From Hyphomicrobiales bacterium (lineage in GTDB: Bacteria; Pseudomonadota; Alphaproteobacteria; Rhizobiales; Xanthobacteraceae), in the NCBI GenBank assembly GCA_016185205.1, contig JACPOA010000058.1, forward strand, positions 59,691 to 123,690: DNA of 64,000 nt. Reading direction: 5' to 3'. This document shows positions 57,098 through 64,000 of this stretch, piece after piece. Position numbers and translations under genes: made by a program. The notes beneath the pieces were generated by a model that was not told the DNA's origin, did not search any database, and saw only the letters and a list, made by a program, of their open reading frames with translations. How positions within the stretch are numbered: position 1 is the stretch's first letter; each line of letters opens with the position of its first letter.

Positions 57098-58024
57098 TTA
57101 AATTTTCGGCACCATCCCGAACATCGCCTCGCCATACATCGTGCGGGCGTCGGCCAGAAGCGGCGTGACGGCCTCGACGAAGGCGGCGTGCTCCTTCGCG
57201 TTGAGCTCGACGATCTCGCAGCCGGCCTGCTCGATTGCCTGGCGCGACTGCTCGTGCTCCTCGACCGCGAGCTGGCGCTGGAACGCCACCGCTTGCGTCA
57301 CCGCCGCCTGCATCGCGCGCTTGAGATCGTCCGGCCAGGCCTCGAACGATGGCCGGTGCAGAAAGATCGGCCGCGAAATATAGAAATGCGAAGTGAGCGT
57401 GTGGAACTTGTGGAACTTGTGCACGCCATAGGTGACGGTGTTGGCAAGCGGATTTTCCTGCGCGTCCAATGTGCCGGCCTTGATCATGGCGATGGCTTCG
57501 GTCAGGTCCATGCGCATCGCCACCGCGCCGAGCAGTTCGAAGGTGCGCCGCTGGATCTCGCTCGGCAGCACGCGGATTTTCATGGCCTTGAGATCGGCCG
57601 GCAGATGCACCGGCCGCAGCCGGTTGGAGATGTGGCGGAAGCCGTTCTCGAACCAGCCGAGGATGCGGTAATTGATGCGCTCCTCGGTTTTCGCTGCGAG
57701 GTGCTGCCCAAGCGCGCCGTCCATGGCCGCGCGGGCTTGATTGTTATTCACGAATAAAAACGGCAGGTCGACGAAGCCCAGTTCCGGCACCCGGTCGGTC
57801 AGATAGCTCGACGACTGATAGCCGAGCGTCATCTCGCCGTTCTCGACCAGCGTGAGGATGTCCTCGGCCTTGTAGCCGCGGTCCATGATGTTCCAGACGT
57901 ACTCGATCGCCACGCGTGGGCCGAACTCGGCCTGCAATGTGCTGCCGATGAATTTCAGCGATTTGCTGAAACCGGTGGTGGGCGGGCCGTAGCCGCCCAT
58001 GCGGATTTGAATAGGTTTGTTCAT
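57098..58024 (-). CDS. TRAP transporter substrate-binding protein (DctP-like) without a visible signal peptide
   Basis: The 308-residue protein has the DctP fold. Motifs are GYQSSSYLTDRVPELGFVDLPFLFVNNNQARAAMDG, ILGWFENGFRHISN, and KAMKIRVLPSEIQRRTFELLGAVAMRMDLTEAI with the conserved Arg. DAQENPLANT is the typical turn. The start at 58024 (MNKPIQIRMGGYGPP) puts the first beta strand at residue 4, so no export signal is present. The frame upstream gives no hydrophobic segment either. A cytoplasmic role or a lost signal is possible. It is divergent from the class II aldolase gene (82 bp). Confidence 0.82.
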   Translation of the reverse strand: MNKPIQIRMGGYGPPTTGFSKSLKFIGSTLQAEFGPRVAIEYVWNIMDRGYKAEDILTLVENGEMTLGYQSSSYLTDRVPELGFVDLPFLFVNNNQARAAMDGALGQHLAAKTEERINYRILGWFENGFRHISNRLRPVHLPADLKAMKIRVLPSEIQRRTFELLGAVAMRMDLTEAIAMIKAGTLDAQENPLANTVTYGVHKFHKFHTLTSHFYISRPIFLHRPSFEAWPDDLKRAMQAAVTQAVAFQRQLAVEEHEQSRQAIEQAGCEIVELNAKEHAAFVEAVTPLLADARTMYGEAMFGMVPKI

Positions 58025-58106
58025 GAGTTCTCTATATCGGCGCCACTCCATCTGGCCAAGCGAACCCGATATGCTAGGCTTGCGACAAAATGGGAGGACG
58101 TGAGCG

Positions 58107-58880
58107 ATGAACACACATGCCAAACTGGCGACAGCCGCGGCAATTTCACGGGATGGAATTTCGCCGGCGGAATGGCAGGCCCGCGTCGATCTCGCCGCGG
58201 TCTATCGTCTGATCGCGCATTATGGCTGGGACGACGTCATCTACAACCACTCCTCGATGCGGGTGCCGGGCGAGCCGCGCATGTTTCTCATGAAAAAGCA
58301 CGACCTGCTCTACACCGAGGTCACCGCGTCCAACCTGGTCAAGGTCAGCATGGACGGCGACCTGGACGAGAAATCCGGCGTCAACCGCCCAGGCTTCACA
58401 TTGCATGGCGGCGTGCTGGCGGCGCGCGCGGACGTGAACTGCGCCGTGCATGTCCACACCGAGATCGGCATGGCCTTCGCCGGCTTGAAGAGCGGCCTGC
58501 GCATGCTGTCGCAGCCGGCAATCCGGTTCTATAAGCGCATCGGCTATCACGCCTATGAGGGCATCACCGAGGATTTCGGCGAACGCGCGCGCATCAACAA
58601 GGACCTCGGCAGCAACCGCGCCATGGTCATGCACAATCACGGCATGCTGACGGTCGGCAAAACCGCGCGCGAGGCCTTCGTGCTGATGGCGCATCTCTTG
58701 GAAGCCGCCCACATTCAGCTGATGATGGAGGCCACCGGCAACGAACTGATCGAGATTCCACCCGAGGTCTGCGCCAAGACCGCCGAGCAGTACGAGCACC
58801 ACGATGCCGGCCGCGGCAGTCACGACTGGGCGGCTTACTTACGCATCCTCGACAATATCGACACGAACTATCGGAACTAA
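58107..58880 (+). CDS. Class II aldolase/adducin family protein
   Basis: The 257-residue protein has the zinc-dependent fuculose-aldolase fold. His ligands appear in CAVHVHTEIGMAF and in MVMHNHGMLTVG. YNHSSMRVPGEPRMFL near residue 50 is the phosphate-site region, lacking a clear phosphate-binding Ser/Gly loop of the classic aldolases. Many such proteins next to TRAP genes act on small sugar acids, but the reaction here is unknown. The ribosome binding site GGGAGG is 13 bases before the ATG at 58107. No obvious partner enzyme overlaps it. Confidence 0.85.
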   Translation: MNTHAKLATAAAISRDGISPAEWQARVDLAAVYRLIAHYGWDDVIYNHSSMRVPGEPRMFLMKKHDLLYTEVTASNLVKVSMDGDLDEKSGVNRPGFTLHGGVLAARADVNCAVHVHTEIGMAFAGLKSGLRMLSQPAIRFYKRIGYHAYEGITEDFGERARINKDLGSNRAMVMHNHGMLTVGKTAREAFVLMAHLLEAAHIQLMMEATGNELIEIPPEVCAKTAEQYEHHDAGRGSHDWAAYLRILDNIDTNYRN

Positions 58881-58939
58881 TGGCATTGTACCGTGCCATG
58901 AATATCACGTTTCTTTGCAGCGCGCTTCTACGTTCTCTC

Positions 58940-59090
58940 CGTCACCCTGAGGTGGCCGCGCATAGCGCGGCCCTCGAAGGGCGACGGCCAATGCTTCAAA
59001 GAATTTGGCCGTTCATCCTTCGAGGCTCGCGGAGCCTGTCATCGGGCCGCGCTTCGCGCGGACCCGTTGGCTCGCACCTCAGGATGACGG
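58940..59090. repeat. Dispersed intergenic inverted repeat
   Basis: A large imperfect inverted repeat. CGTCACCCTGAGGTG at the left answers CACCTCAGGATGACGG at the right, with inner arms GGCCCTCGAAGGGCGACGGCC and GGCCGTTCATCCTTCGAGG. The segment 59031-59070 recurs in reverse orientation at 24020-24059 with one mismatch in 40. It ends 13 bp before the HpcH/HpaI gene start. Confidence 0.8.
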
Positions 59091-59103
59091 GCATAGATTT
59101 TCC

Positions 59104-59892
59104 ATGACCCCTACCAACCGCATGCAGGAGCGCCTGGCGCGCGGCGAGGTGGCGCTGTGCATGGCCACGCGGCTGGCGCGCACCGCCGAGATCGCCATGG
59201 TCGCGGACGCCTGCGGCTTCGATGCCTTGTTCATCGACATGGAGCACAGCACCATCACGCTCGACGCGGCGGCGCAGATCTGCGTGGCGGCGCTGCCGGT
59301 CGGCGTCACGCCGCTGGTGCGCATCGCCGGCCATAATTTCGAGGACGCCACGCGCCTGCTCGATGCCGGCGCGCTCGGCATCGTCTGTCCGAATGTGAGC
59401 ACGCGTGCGCAGGCGGAAGCCTTCGCGCGCGCCTGCCGGTTTCCGCCGCTCGGCGAACGCTCGGTCGGCGGCGCCGGGCCGCTGCAAGGTTATCGTGCGA
59501 CGCCGCTCGCCGAGGTCAACCGCCAAGGCAATGCCGCGACGCTGTGCATCGCCATGCTGGAGACGCCGGAGGGCATCGCCAATGCCGACGCCATCGCCGC
59601 CGTGCCCGGCATCGACGCGCTGCTGATCGGCTCCAACGACCTGTGCACCGCCTTAGGCATTCCCGGCGAACTCAAGCACCCGAAATTGCGCGCGGCTTAC
59701 GAGAGCACGGCGAAGGCCTGCCAGGCGCACAACAAGCATCTCGGCGTCGGCGGCATCCGCGCCGATGTCGCGCACGTTGCCGAACTGGTGGCGCTCGGCG
59801 CCCGCTTCGTGGTCGCGGCCTCGGATGTGCAGTATTTGATGGCGGCCGCGCGCAGCGAAGTGGCGGCGCTGCGCAAGGCGACGGGCAACTAG
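59104..59892 (+). CDS. HpcH/HpaI-family aldolase
   Basis: This divalent-metal-dependent pyruvate aldolase has 262 residues. The start is ATG 59104 (MTPTNRMQERLARGEVAL); the frame runs on upstream only through repeat DNA. Motifs are CGFDALFIDMEHSTITL, TPLVRIAG, DAGALGIVCPNVSTRAQAE, and METPEGIANADAIAAVPGIDALLIGSNDL with the metal-binding Glu and Asp. It would cleave or form 2-oxo-4-hydroxy acids, releasing pyruvate. The substrate is unknown, but sugar acids or aromatic catabolites are usual. It sits between a class II aldolase and an acyl-CoA dehydrogenase. Confidence 0.9.
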   Translation: MTPTNRMQERLARGEVALCMATRLARTAEIAMVADACGFDALFIDMEHSTITLDAAAQICVAALPVGVTPLVRIAGHNFEDATRLLDAGALGIVCPNVSTRAQAEAFARACRFPPLGERSVGGAGPLQGYRATPLAEVNRQGNAATLCIAMLETPEGIANADAIAAVPGIDALLIGSNDLCTALGIPGELKHPKLRAAYESTAKACQAHNKHLGVGGIRADVAHVAELVALGARFVVAASDVQYLMAAARSEVAALRKATGN

Positions 59893-60453
59893 CGCGCAAA
59901 AACATAAAAAACTTGTCCGACAACTAAGCGCGTGCATCGCTTACATAATTGCCTTTGAAAAAAAACTTATCCTCCCCCCTTCCGGCGCCCTTATATTGAG
60001 CGCGTCCGATCCTTCGAGGGGCGCTTCATGAGGCGTCTTGAAGTGGGAGCGGATGCGGCGCCTGCGGGAAGGGGACGAACGTACCCCCTCACCCCCGGGC
60101 GGCGCCGGCCTCCGCCCGCGGGCATTATGACCCGCCGCGAGGAGCTCGCTGACAGGTGGGGCTTCGGCTCGCCTGAAAGCGCGGCCCGGCGCCGTAAGGA
60201 GAACCGCCGCAAATGAGCCCGGACGCGTTGTCCGGGTGGCGCGCCGAGAGGCGCCGGGCATCGCGCAAGCGGTGCCCCTGTTACTGCGCGCTTCTTCGGC
60301 GCGCCATCCCCTCATCTTTTGAGGGGGACGGAAAAAGCCTACGGCGTACCCGGCGCCGCCAAAAATACGGGCGATGGCGCATGTCCGCTGTTTGACAATT
60401 GAATCGGATCTCACACCCGCTCATCCCCGCGCAAGCGGGGACGACAGCAGGAG
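59893..60453. other. Repeat-rich intergenic region, 561 bp
   Basis: A short AT-rich part (59895-59965, with ACATAAAAAACTTG) is followed by very GC-rich DNA with several inverted repeats. Examples are TCCCCGC-GCAA-GCGGGGA (60424-60441), a common alphaproteobacterial intergenic hairpin, and CCCGGACGCGTTGTCCGGG (60218-60236). One short open frame is listed separately. I see no recognisable RNA gene. Confidence 0.6.
60127..60216 (+). CDS. Possible small protein of 29 residues
   Basis: ATG at 60127 opens MTRREELADRWGFGSPESA followed by an Arg/Lys-rich end and TGA at 60216. The composition is charged with a small aromatic core, more protein-like than the surrounding DNA. There is no good ribosome binding site, and it lies in repeat-rich DNA, so it may be a fragment of a larger lost gene or chance. 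Confidence 0.2.
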   Translation: MTRREELADRWGFGSPESAARRRKENRRK

Positions 60454-61650
60454 TCACCCCCACTTCCAGAAATCCCGCCCCTCTTCGCGCATGAAGCGCG
60501 CCAGCACCATCTTGTGCACTTCGGAGGCGCCGTCGACCAACCGCGCGGCGCGGGCGTAGCGGTAGACCCATTCCAGGATGGTGTCCTTGGAATAGCCGCG
60601 CGCGCCGTTGACCTGGATCGCGACGTCGGCGGCATTATGCAGCGTATCGGCGACCTGGATCTTGGCCATCGAGATTTCCTTGCGCGCGCGCGAGCCCTGA
60701 TCGAGCTTCCAGGCGGCGTGCATGGTGAGCAGCCGGCCGATCGCGATCTGGTGCGCGACTTCGCCGAGCTTAATCTGGATGTTCTCGCGCTCGGCCAGCT
60801 TGACGCCGAAGGCCTCGCGCTTACCGACATACTCCTGCGCGATCTCCATGCAGCGCTTGGCGAAGCCGAGCCAGCGCATGCAGTGCGTCAGCCGCGCCGG
60901 CCCGAGCCGGATCTGCGTGACGCGCAAGCCGTCGCCGACCTTGAGCAGGATGTTCTCTTCCGGGATTTCCAGCCCGTCATATTCGATCTCGCAATGGCCG
61001 CCGTGCTCGTGCGGCCCCATGATCGGGATGCGCCGCACGATGCGCCAGCCGGGCTGGTCCTTGTGATGCAGGAAGGCGGTGAGGCCTTTGCGCGGATCGT
61101 CCGAGGTGCGCGCGATCAGGATGTGGTGCGCGGCACCCTCGGCGCCGGTGATGAACCATTTGTGCCCGCGCACGATGTAGCGGTCGCCTTTCTTCTCGGC
61201 GCGCGTCTTCATCATGCCGGGGTCGGAGCCGGAGCCGGGATGCGGCTCGGTCATGGCGAAGGCGGAGCGCACCTTGCCCTCGACCAGCGGCCGCAGCCAT
61301 TTCTCCTTCTGCGCCGGCGTGCCGGCGCGCATCAGCAGGCCGATATTGCCGTCGTCCGGCGCCATGCAATGGATCGCCAGCGGCCCGAAGATCGAGCGCG
61401 CCGCCTCCTCGTAGATCGCCGCCCAAGCCACGATCGGCAGGCCCATGCCGCCGAATTCCTTTGGCGCCTGCGGCGCCCACAGGCCGGCCTTTTTTGCTTT
61501 TTCGCGCACCGGCGCCAGCCGCGCCTCCGGGATGTTCTCGTGCTCGGTGAAATTTTGCGGATCGGCTTCGAGCGGCAGCACCTCTTTTTCGACAAACGCG
61601 CGCACGCGCTGGCGGATGTCCTCGATTTCCGGAGAGAGTGTGAAGTCCAT
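60454..61650 (-). CDS. Acyl-CoA dehydrogenase
   Basis: This FAD-dependent dehydrogenase has 398 residues, the family norm. FAD and substrate motifs include FAMTEPHPGSGSDPGMMKTRAEKKGDRYIVRGHKWFITGA in the middle and TRIRLGPARLTH-type RVTQIRLGPARLTHCMRW. A C-terminal helix bundle has RGYSKDTILEWVYRYARAARLVDGASEVHKMVLAR with the usual G-tail. The catalytic base is probably in this last block (DGASEVHK), as in the long-chain/isobutyryl branch; the exact acyl group is unknown. It lies 12 bp after the SDR gene and is probably in one operon with SDR and the TRAP permease. Confidence 0.92.
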   Translation of the reverse strand: MDFTLSPEIEDIRQRVRAFVEKEVLPLEADPQNFTEHENIPEARLAPVREKAKKAGLWAPQAPKEFGGMGLPIVAWAAIYEEAARSIFGPLAIHCMAPDDGNIGLLMRAGTPAQKEKWLRPLVEGKVRSAFAMTEPHPGSGSDPGMMKTRAEKKGDRYIVRGHKWFITGAEGAAHHILIARTSDDPRKGLTAFLHHKDQPGWRIVRRIPIMGPHEHGGHCEIEYDGLEIPEENILLKVGDGLRVTQIRLGPARLTHCMRWLGFAKRCMEIAQEYVGKREAFGVKLAERENIQIKLGEVAHQIAIGRLLTMHAAWKLDQGSRARKEISMAKIQVADTLHNAADVAIQVNGARGYSKDTILEWVYRYARAARLVDGASEVHKMVLARFMREEGRDFWKWG

Positions 61651-61662
61651 GTGTTGTCCCCT

Positions 61663-62442
61663 TTAGCCCTTGATCTGAATGACTTGCCCGCCGTCGACCA
61701 CGATGGTGGCGCCGGTGATGTAGCTACCGGCGTCGGAGGCGAGCAGCAGCAGCGCGCCGTCGAGATCGCCGTCGTTGCCGAAGCGGCCCATTGGGATATC
61801 GCGTTTAAGGGCGGCGCCGGCTTCGCTCATCAGATATTTGTCGTTGATCTCGGTGACGAACCAGCCGGGCGCGATGGCGTTGACGCGCACGCCCTTGAAC
61901 GCGAGTTCGACGGCCAGCGCCTTGGTGATCTGGACCACCGCGGCCTTGGCGGTGGCGTAGGCCGCGACACCCTTGGACACGCCGAAGCCGAGCACCGAGG
62001 AAATGTTGATGATGGCGCCGGGCTTAGCCGCAGCCAACATGCGGCGCGCGGCCTCCTGCGCGTTGTGGAAGACCGCGTCGAGATCGACGCTGAGCACCTT
62101 GCGCCATTCCTCGGGCGTGACCTCGATGGCGCGACGCGGCGACTGCGCGATGCCGGCGTTGTTCACGAGAATGGTGACCGTGCCGAAGGCTTTTTCGGCG
62201 GCATCGAAGGCGGCCGCCATGGCGGCGCGGTCGGTGACGTCGGCCTCGATCGCGACGGCGCGGCCGCCGCCGGCTTCGATTGACTTTTGCAAATCTCTCA
62301 GTCGGTCGGCGCGCCGCGCCACCAGCGCAACCGCTGCCCCATTATCGGCCAGCGCACGGGCGAATTGCCGGCCCAAGCCACTGGAGGCACCGGTCACCAG
62401 CGCCACACGGCCTTTCAGATTGAAGAGATCGGCAGCTTTCAT
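61663..62442 (-). CDS. Short-chain dehydrogenase/reductase (SDR)
   Basis: This classical SDR of 259 residues has LKGRVALVTGASSGLGRQFARAL (cofactor GxxxGxG), LVNNAGIAQ, INISSVLGFG with the catalytic Ser, YATAK as the YxxxK pair, and NAIAPGWFVTEI. R39-type residues after the second strand (VARRADRL) suggest NADP preference. The start at 62442 (MKAADLFNLKG) is preferred over a longer one. It probably oxidises or reduces a hydroxyacyl intermediate alongside the acyl-CoA dehydrogenase. Confidence 0.92.
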   Translation of the reverse strand: MKAADLFNLKGRVALVTGASSGLGRQFARALADNGAAVALVARRADRLRDLQKSIEAGGGRAVAIEADVTDRAAMAAAFDAAEKAFGTVTILVNNAGIAQSPRRAIEVTPEEWRKVLSVDLDAVFHNAQEAARRMLAAAKPGAIINISSVLGFGVSKGVAAYATAKAAVVQITKALAVELAFKGVRVNAIAPGWFVTEINDKYLMSEAGAALKRDIPMGRFGNDGDLDGALLLLASDAGSYITGATIVVDGGQVIQIKG

Positions 62443-62455
62443 AGCCCCTCGCGTT

Positions 62456-63841
62456 TCACTTCCCATAAAGCGCATGCGGCAGCAGGGTCGCAAGCCCCGG
62501 CACAAACCAGAGCAGGACAAGCGCGTAGAGCTGGATCAGCACGAACGGGATGATCCCCACATAGATATGCCTTGTGGTGATCTCGGGCGGCGCCACGCCG
62601 CGCAGGTAGAACAGCGTCGGCCCGAGCGGCGGGTGCATGTAGGAGGTTTGCAGGTTGACCGCCATCATGATGCCGAGCCAGACCGGATCGACGCCGGGCA
62701 TCGCCAACAGCGCGGGCGCCACGATCGGCACCACCACGAAAATGATCTCGAAGGCGTCCATCACGAAGCCGAGCAGGAACATCGCCACCATCACCGCCAG
62801 CACCGCGCCGTTGACGCCGCCCGGCAGATTGGAGAGCGCAGCGTTCACCATGGCGTCGCCGCCGAGCGCGCGGAACACCAGGCTGAACAGCGTGGCGCCG
62901 ATCAGGATCAGGAAAATCATGCTGACGATCTGCGTGGTCTTTTCCACCACCGGCCTCATCAGCCCGCCGAGCCCACTCTTGCGCGCGGCAAGCAATATGG
63001 CGCCGACCGCGCCGATCGAGGCCGCTTCGGTCGGCGTGGCGATGCCGCCGAGGATCGATCCGAGCACGGCGAAGATGAGCAGCACCGGCGCGACCAGCAC
63101 CTGCGTCAGTTTGCGCGCGAGCGCAAAACCGCGCGGCGCCCCCGGATCGGGCGGCATCGACGGCGCGGCCTTAGGGAAGAAGATCGCCACCGCGATCAGG
63201 TAGATCAGATAGAGCGCGACCAGCGCGAAGCCGGGGATCAGCGCGCCGGCAAACAGGTCGCTGACGTTCACCGAACGCGGCGCGAAGATGCCTTGCGACA
63301 ATTGCGCCGCCTGGTAGGCGTTGCCGAGCTGGTCGCCGAGCAGCACCAGCACGGTGGCGGGCGGGAAAATCTGTGCCAGCGTCGCGGTGGCGGCGACGGT
63401 GCCGGCGGCGAGCCGTGGGTCATAGCCGAAGCGCAGCATGGTCGGCAGCACGATCAAGCCCATGGTCACGGTGGTGGCGCCGACCACACCTTTGGCCGCC
63501 GCCAGCAACGTGCCGACGATGATGACCGAAATGCCCAAGCCCCCGCGCAGCGTGCCGAACAGCCGGCCCATGGTCTCCAGCAATTCCTCGGCGACGCGCG
63601 AGCGCTCCAGCATCACGCCCATGAAGATGAACAGCGGGATCGCCAGCAGCACCTCGTTGGTCATCACGCCGAAAATGCGCTGCGGCAGCGCGCCGAGGAT
63701 GGCGAAGTTCATGGCGCCGATGGCATGCCCGAACACGGCGAAGGCCAGCGACACGCCGGAGAGCGTCAGCGCCACCGGATAGCCGGCCATCAGCGCGGTG
63801 ACGACCGCGACCACCATGAGCACCGCGAGGAGTTCGGCCAC
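62456..63841 (-). CDS. dctM: TRAP transporter large permease (DctM)
   Basis: This 461-residue membrane protein has about twelve to thirteen hydrophobic segments. It carries MTNEVLLAIPLFIFMGVMLERS, PTMLRFGYDPRLAAGTVAATATLAQIFPPATVLVLLGDQLG and GGIATPTEAASIGAVGAI, all typical of DctM. The start is GTG 63841 with GGGAGGG upstream. It begins the leftward gene group DctM - SDR - acyl-CoA dehydrogenase. The small permease DctQ, normally just upstream, is not in the window; an insertion sequence appears to begin 60 bp upstream. Confidence 0.9.
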   Translation of the reverse strand: MAELLAVLMVVAVVTALMAGYPVALTLSGVSLAFAVFGHAIGAMNFAILGALPQRIFGVMTNEVLLAIPLFIFMGVMLERSRVAEELLETMGRLFGTLRGGLGISVIIVGTLLAAAKGVVGATTVTMGLIVLPTMLRFGYDPRLAAGTVAATATLAQIFPPATVLVLLGDQLGNAYQAAQLSQGIFAPRSVNVSDLFAGALIPGFALVALYLIYLIAVAIFFPKAAPSMPPDPGAPRGFALARKLTQVLVAPVLLIFAVLGSILGGIATPTEAASIGAVGAILLAARKSGLGGLMRPVVEKTTQIVSMIFLILIGATLFSLVFRALGGDAMVNAALSNLPGGVNGAVLAVMVAMFLLGFVMDAFEIIFVVVPIVAPALLAMPGVDPVWLGIMMAVNLQTSYMHPPLGPTLFYLRGVAPPEITTRHIYVGIIPFVLIQLYALVLLWFVPGLATLLPHALYGK

Positions 63842-63900
63842 GCTTAATCCCTCCCCTGAAAGGGCAGGGGAATCGCATGTGTGCGGGGGCAAGCTATTGC

Positions 63901-64000
63901 CAGGGAAGGAAAAATTGATTCTGAACGTGTCTCCCGTTTTGGCAGGAGACGATTTTGGACCGCTTTGCAGAATGCTTTTCGCCGTTGGTCGATCCTCGGA
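63901..64000 (+). mobile_element. Left end of a putative ISAs1-family insertion sequence
   Basis: From about 63901 the sequence starts with CAGGGAAGGAAAAATTG and leads after 54 bp into a transposase-like frame. The CAGGG start fits a terminal inverted repeat, but the other end lies outside the window, so the boundary is approximate. No target duplication can be checked. Confidence 0.5.
63955..64000 (+). CDS. Transposase N terminus, ISAs1 family (truncated by window end)
   Basis: TTG at 63955, with GGAGA 6 bases upstream, opens LDRFAECFSPLVDPR. This resembles the conserved N terminus of ISAs1-family DDE transposases, where residues of the type F..L.DPR recur. Only 15 codons are visible, so the call is tentative. 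Confidence 0.5.
   Translation, partial: MDRFAECFSPLVDPR

Overview
The window looks like a chromosomal segment of a high-GC alphaproteobacterium of the order Hyphomicrobiales (Rhizobiales), probably near Xanthobacteraceae/Nitrobacteraceae. The reasons are the CpdR - N-formylglutamate amidohydrolase - MmgR-type sRNA - HisN block, a ROSE-type thermometer in front of an Hsp20 gene, a DUF459-type SGNH protein, and rhizobial palindromic intergenic repeats. The family placement is inference from gene content; no search was run.

Layout. (1) 1-5.5 kb, plus strand: the 3' part of a type II secretion secretin (gspD), a stand-alone prepilin peptidase, a small secreted protein and a secreted HExxHxxG metalloprotease with five 144-bp tandem FG-GAP/VCBS-like repeats. 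The last two are plausible cargo of the secretion system. (2) 5.8-20.1 kb: an O-antigen/surface polysaccharide locus. rfbBACD makes dTDP-L-rhamnose, wzm/wzt form an ABC exporter, and there are two glycosyltransferases, a 1061-residue sulfotransferase/coiled-coil/GT2 fusion, a methyltransferase, an NAD-dependent epimerase/reductase and an O-antigen ligase. The locus ends at a tRNA-Val(GAC). (3) 20.2-26.3 kb: conserved core with cpdR, N-formylglutamate amidohydrolase, a minus-strand sRNA of the suhB/MmgR type, hisN, a lysophospholipase-like hydrolase, hsp20 under a heat-shock promoter and ROSE element, a secreted proline-rich protein and a DoxX-family protein. (4) 26.8-38.8 kb: gltBD, a DUF459 SGNH protein, a lytic transglycosylase, galU and an outer-membrane beta-barrel protein.

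(5) 38.9-53.2 kb: a 14-kb block of ten minus-strand genes. In transcription order these are a fused indolepyruvate ferredoxin oxidoreductase, a Crp/Fnr regulator, a long-chain-type acyl-CoA synthetase, a complete LivGHMJF-type ABC importer, a PaaK-like CoA ligase and ferrochelatase. Many junctions are ATGA or TAATG overlaps. The content suggests uptake of amino acids or aromatic acids and their conversion to aryl-acetyl-CoA thioesters. (6) 53.5-64 kb: an MFS transporter, an ABC-2 exporter pair, and a catabolic-looking set (signal-less TRAP binding protein, class II aldolase, HpcH/HpaI aldolase, acyl-CoA dehydrogenase, SDR, TRAP large permease). The window ends inside what looks like an ISAs1-family insertion sequence just upstream of the TRAP permease.

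The most noteworthy non-coding items are the MmgR-like sRNA, the ROSE thermometer, a perfect 10-bp-arm palindrome upstream of gltB, a dyad overlapping a possible promoter of the acyl-CoA synthetase, and a dispersed 40-bp repeat present twice in opposite orientation (39/40 identical).
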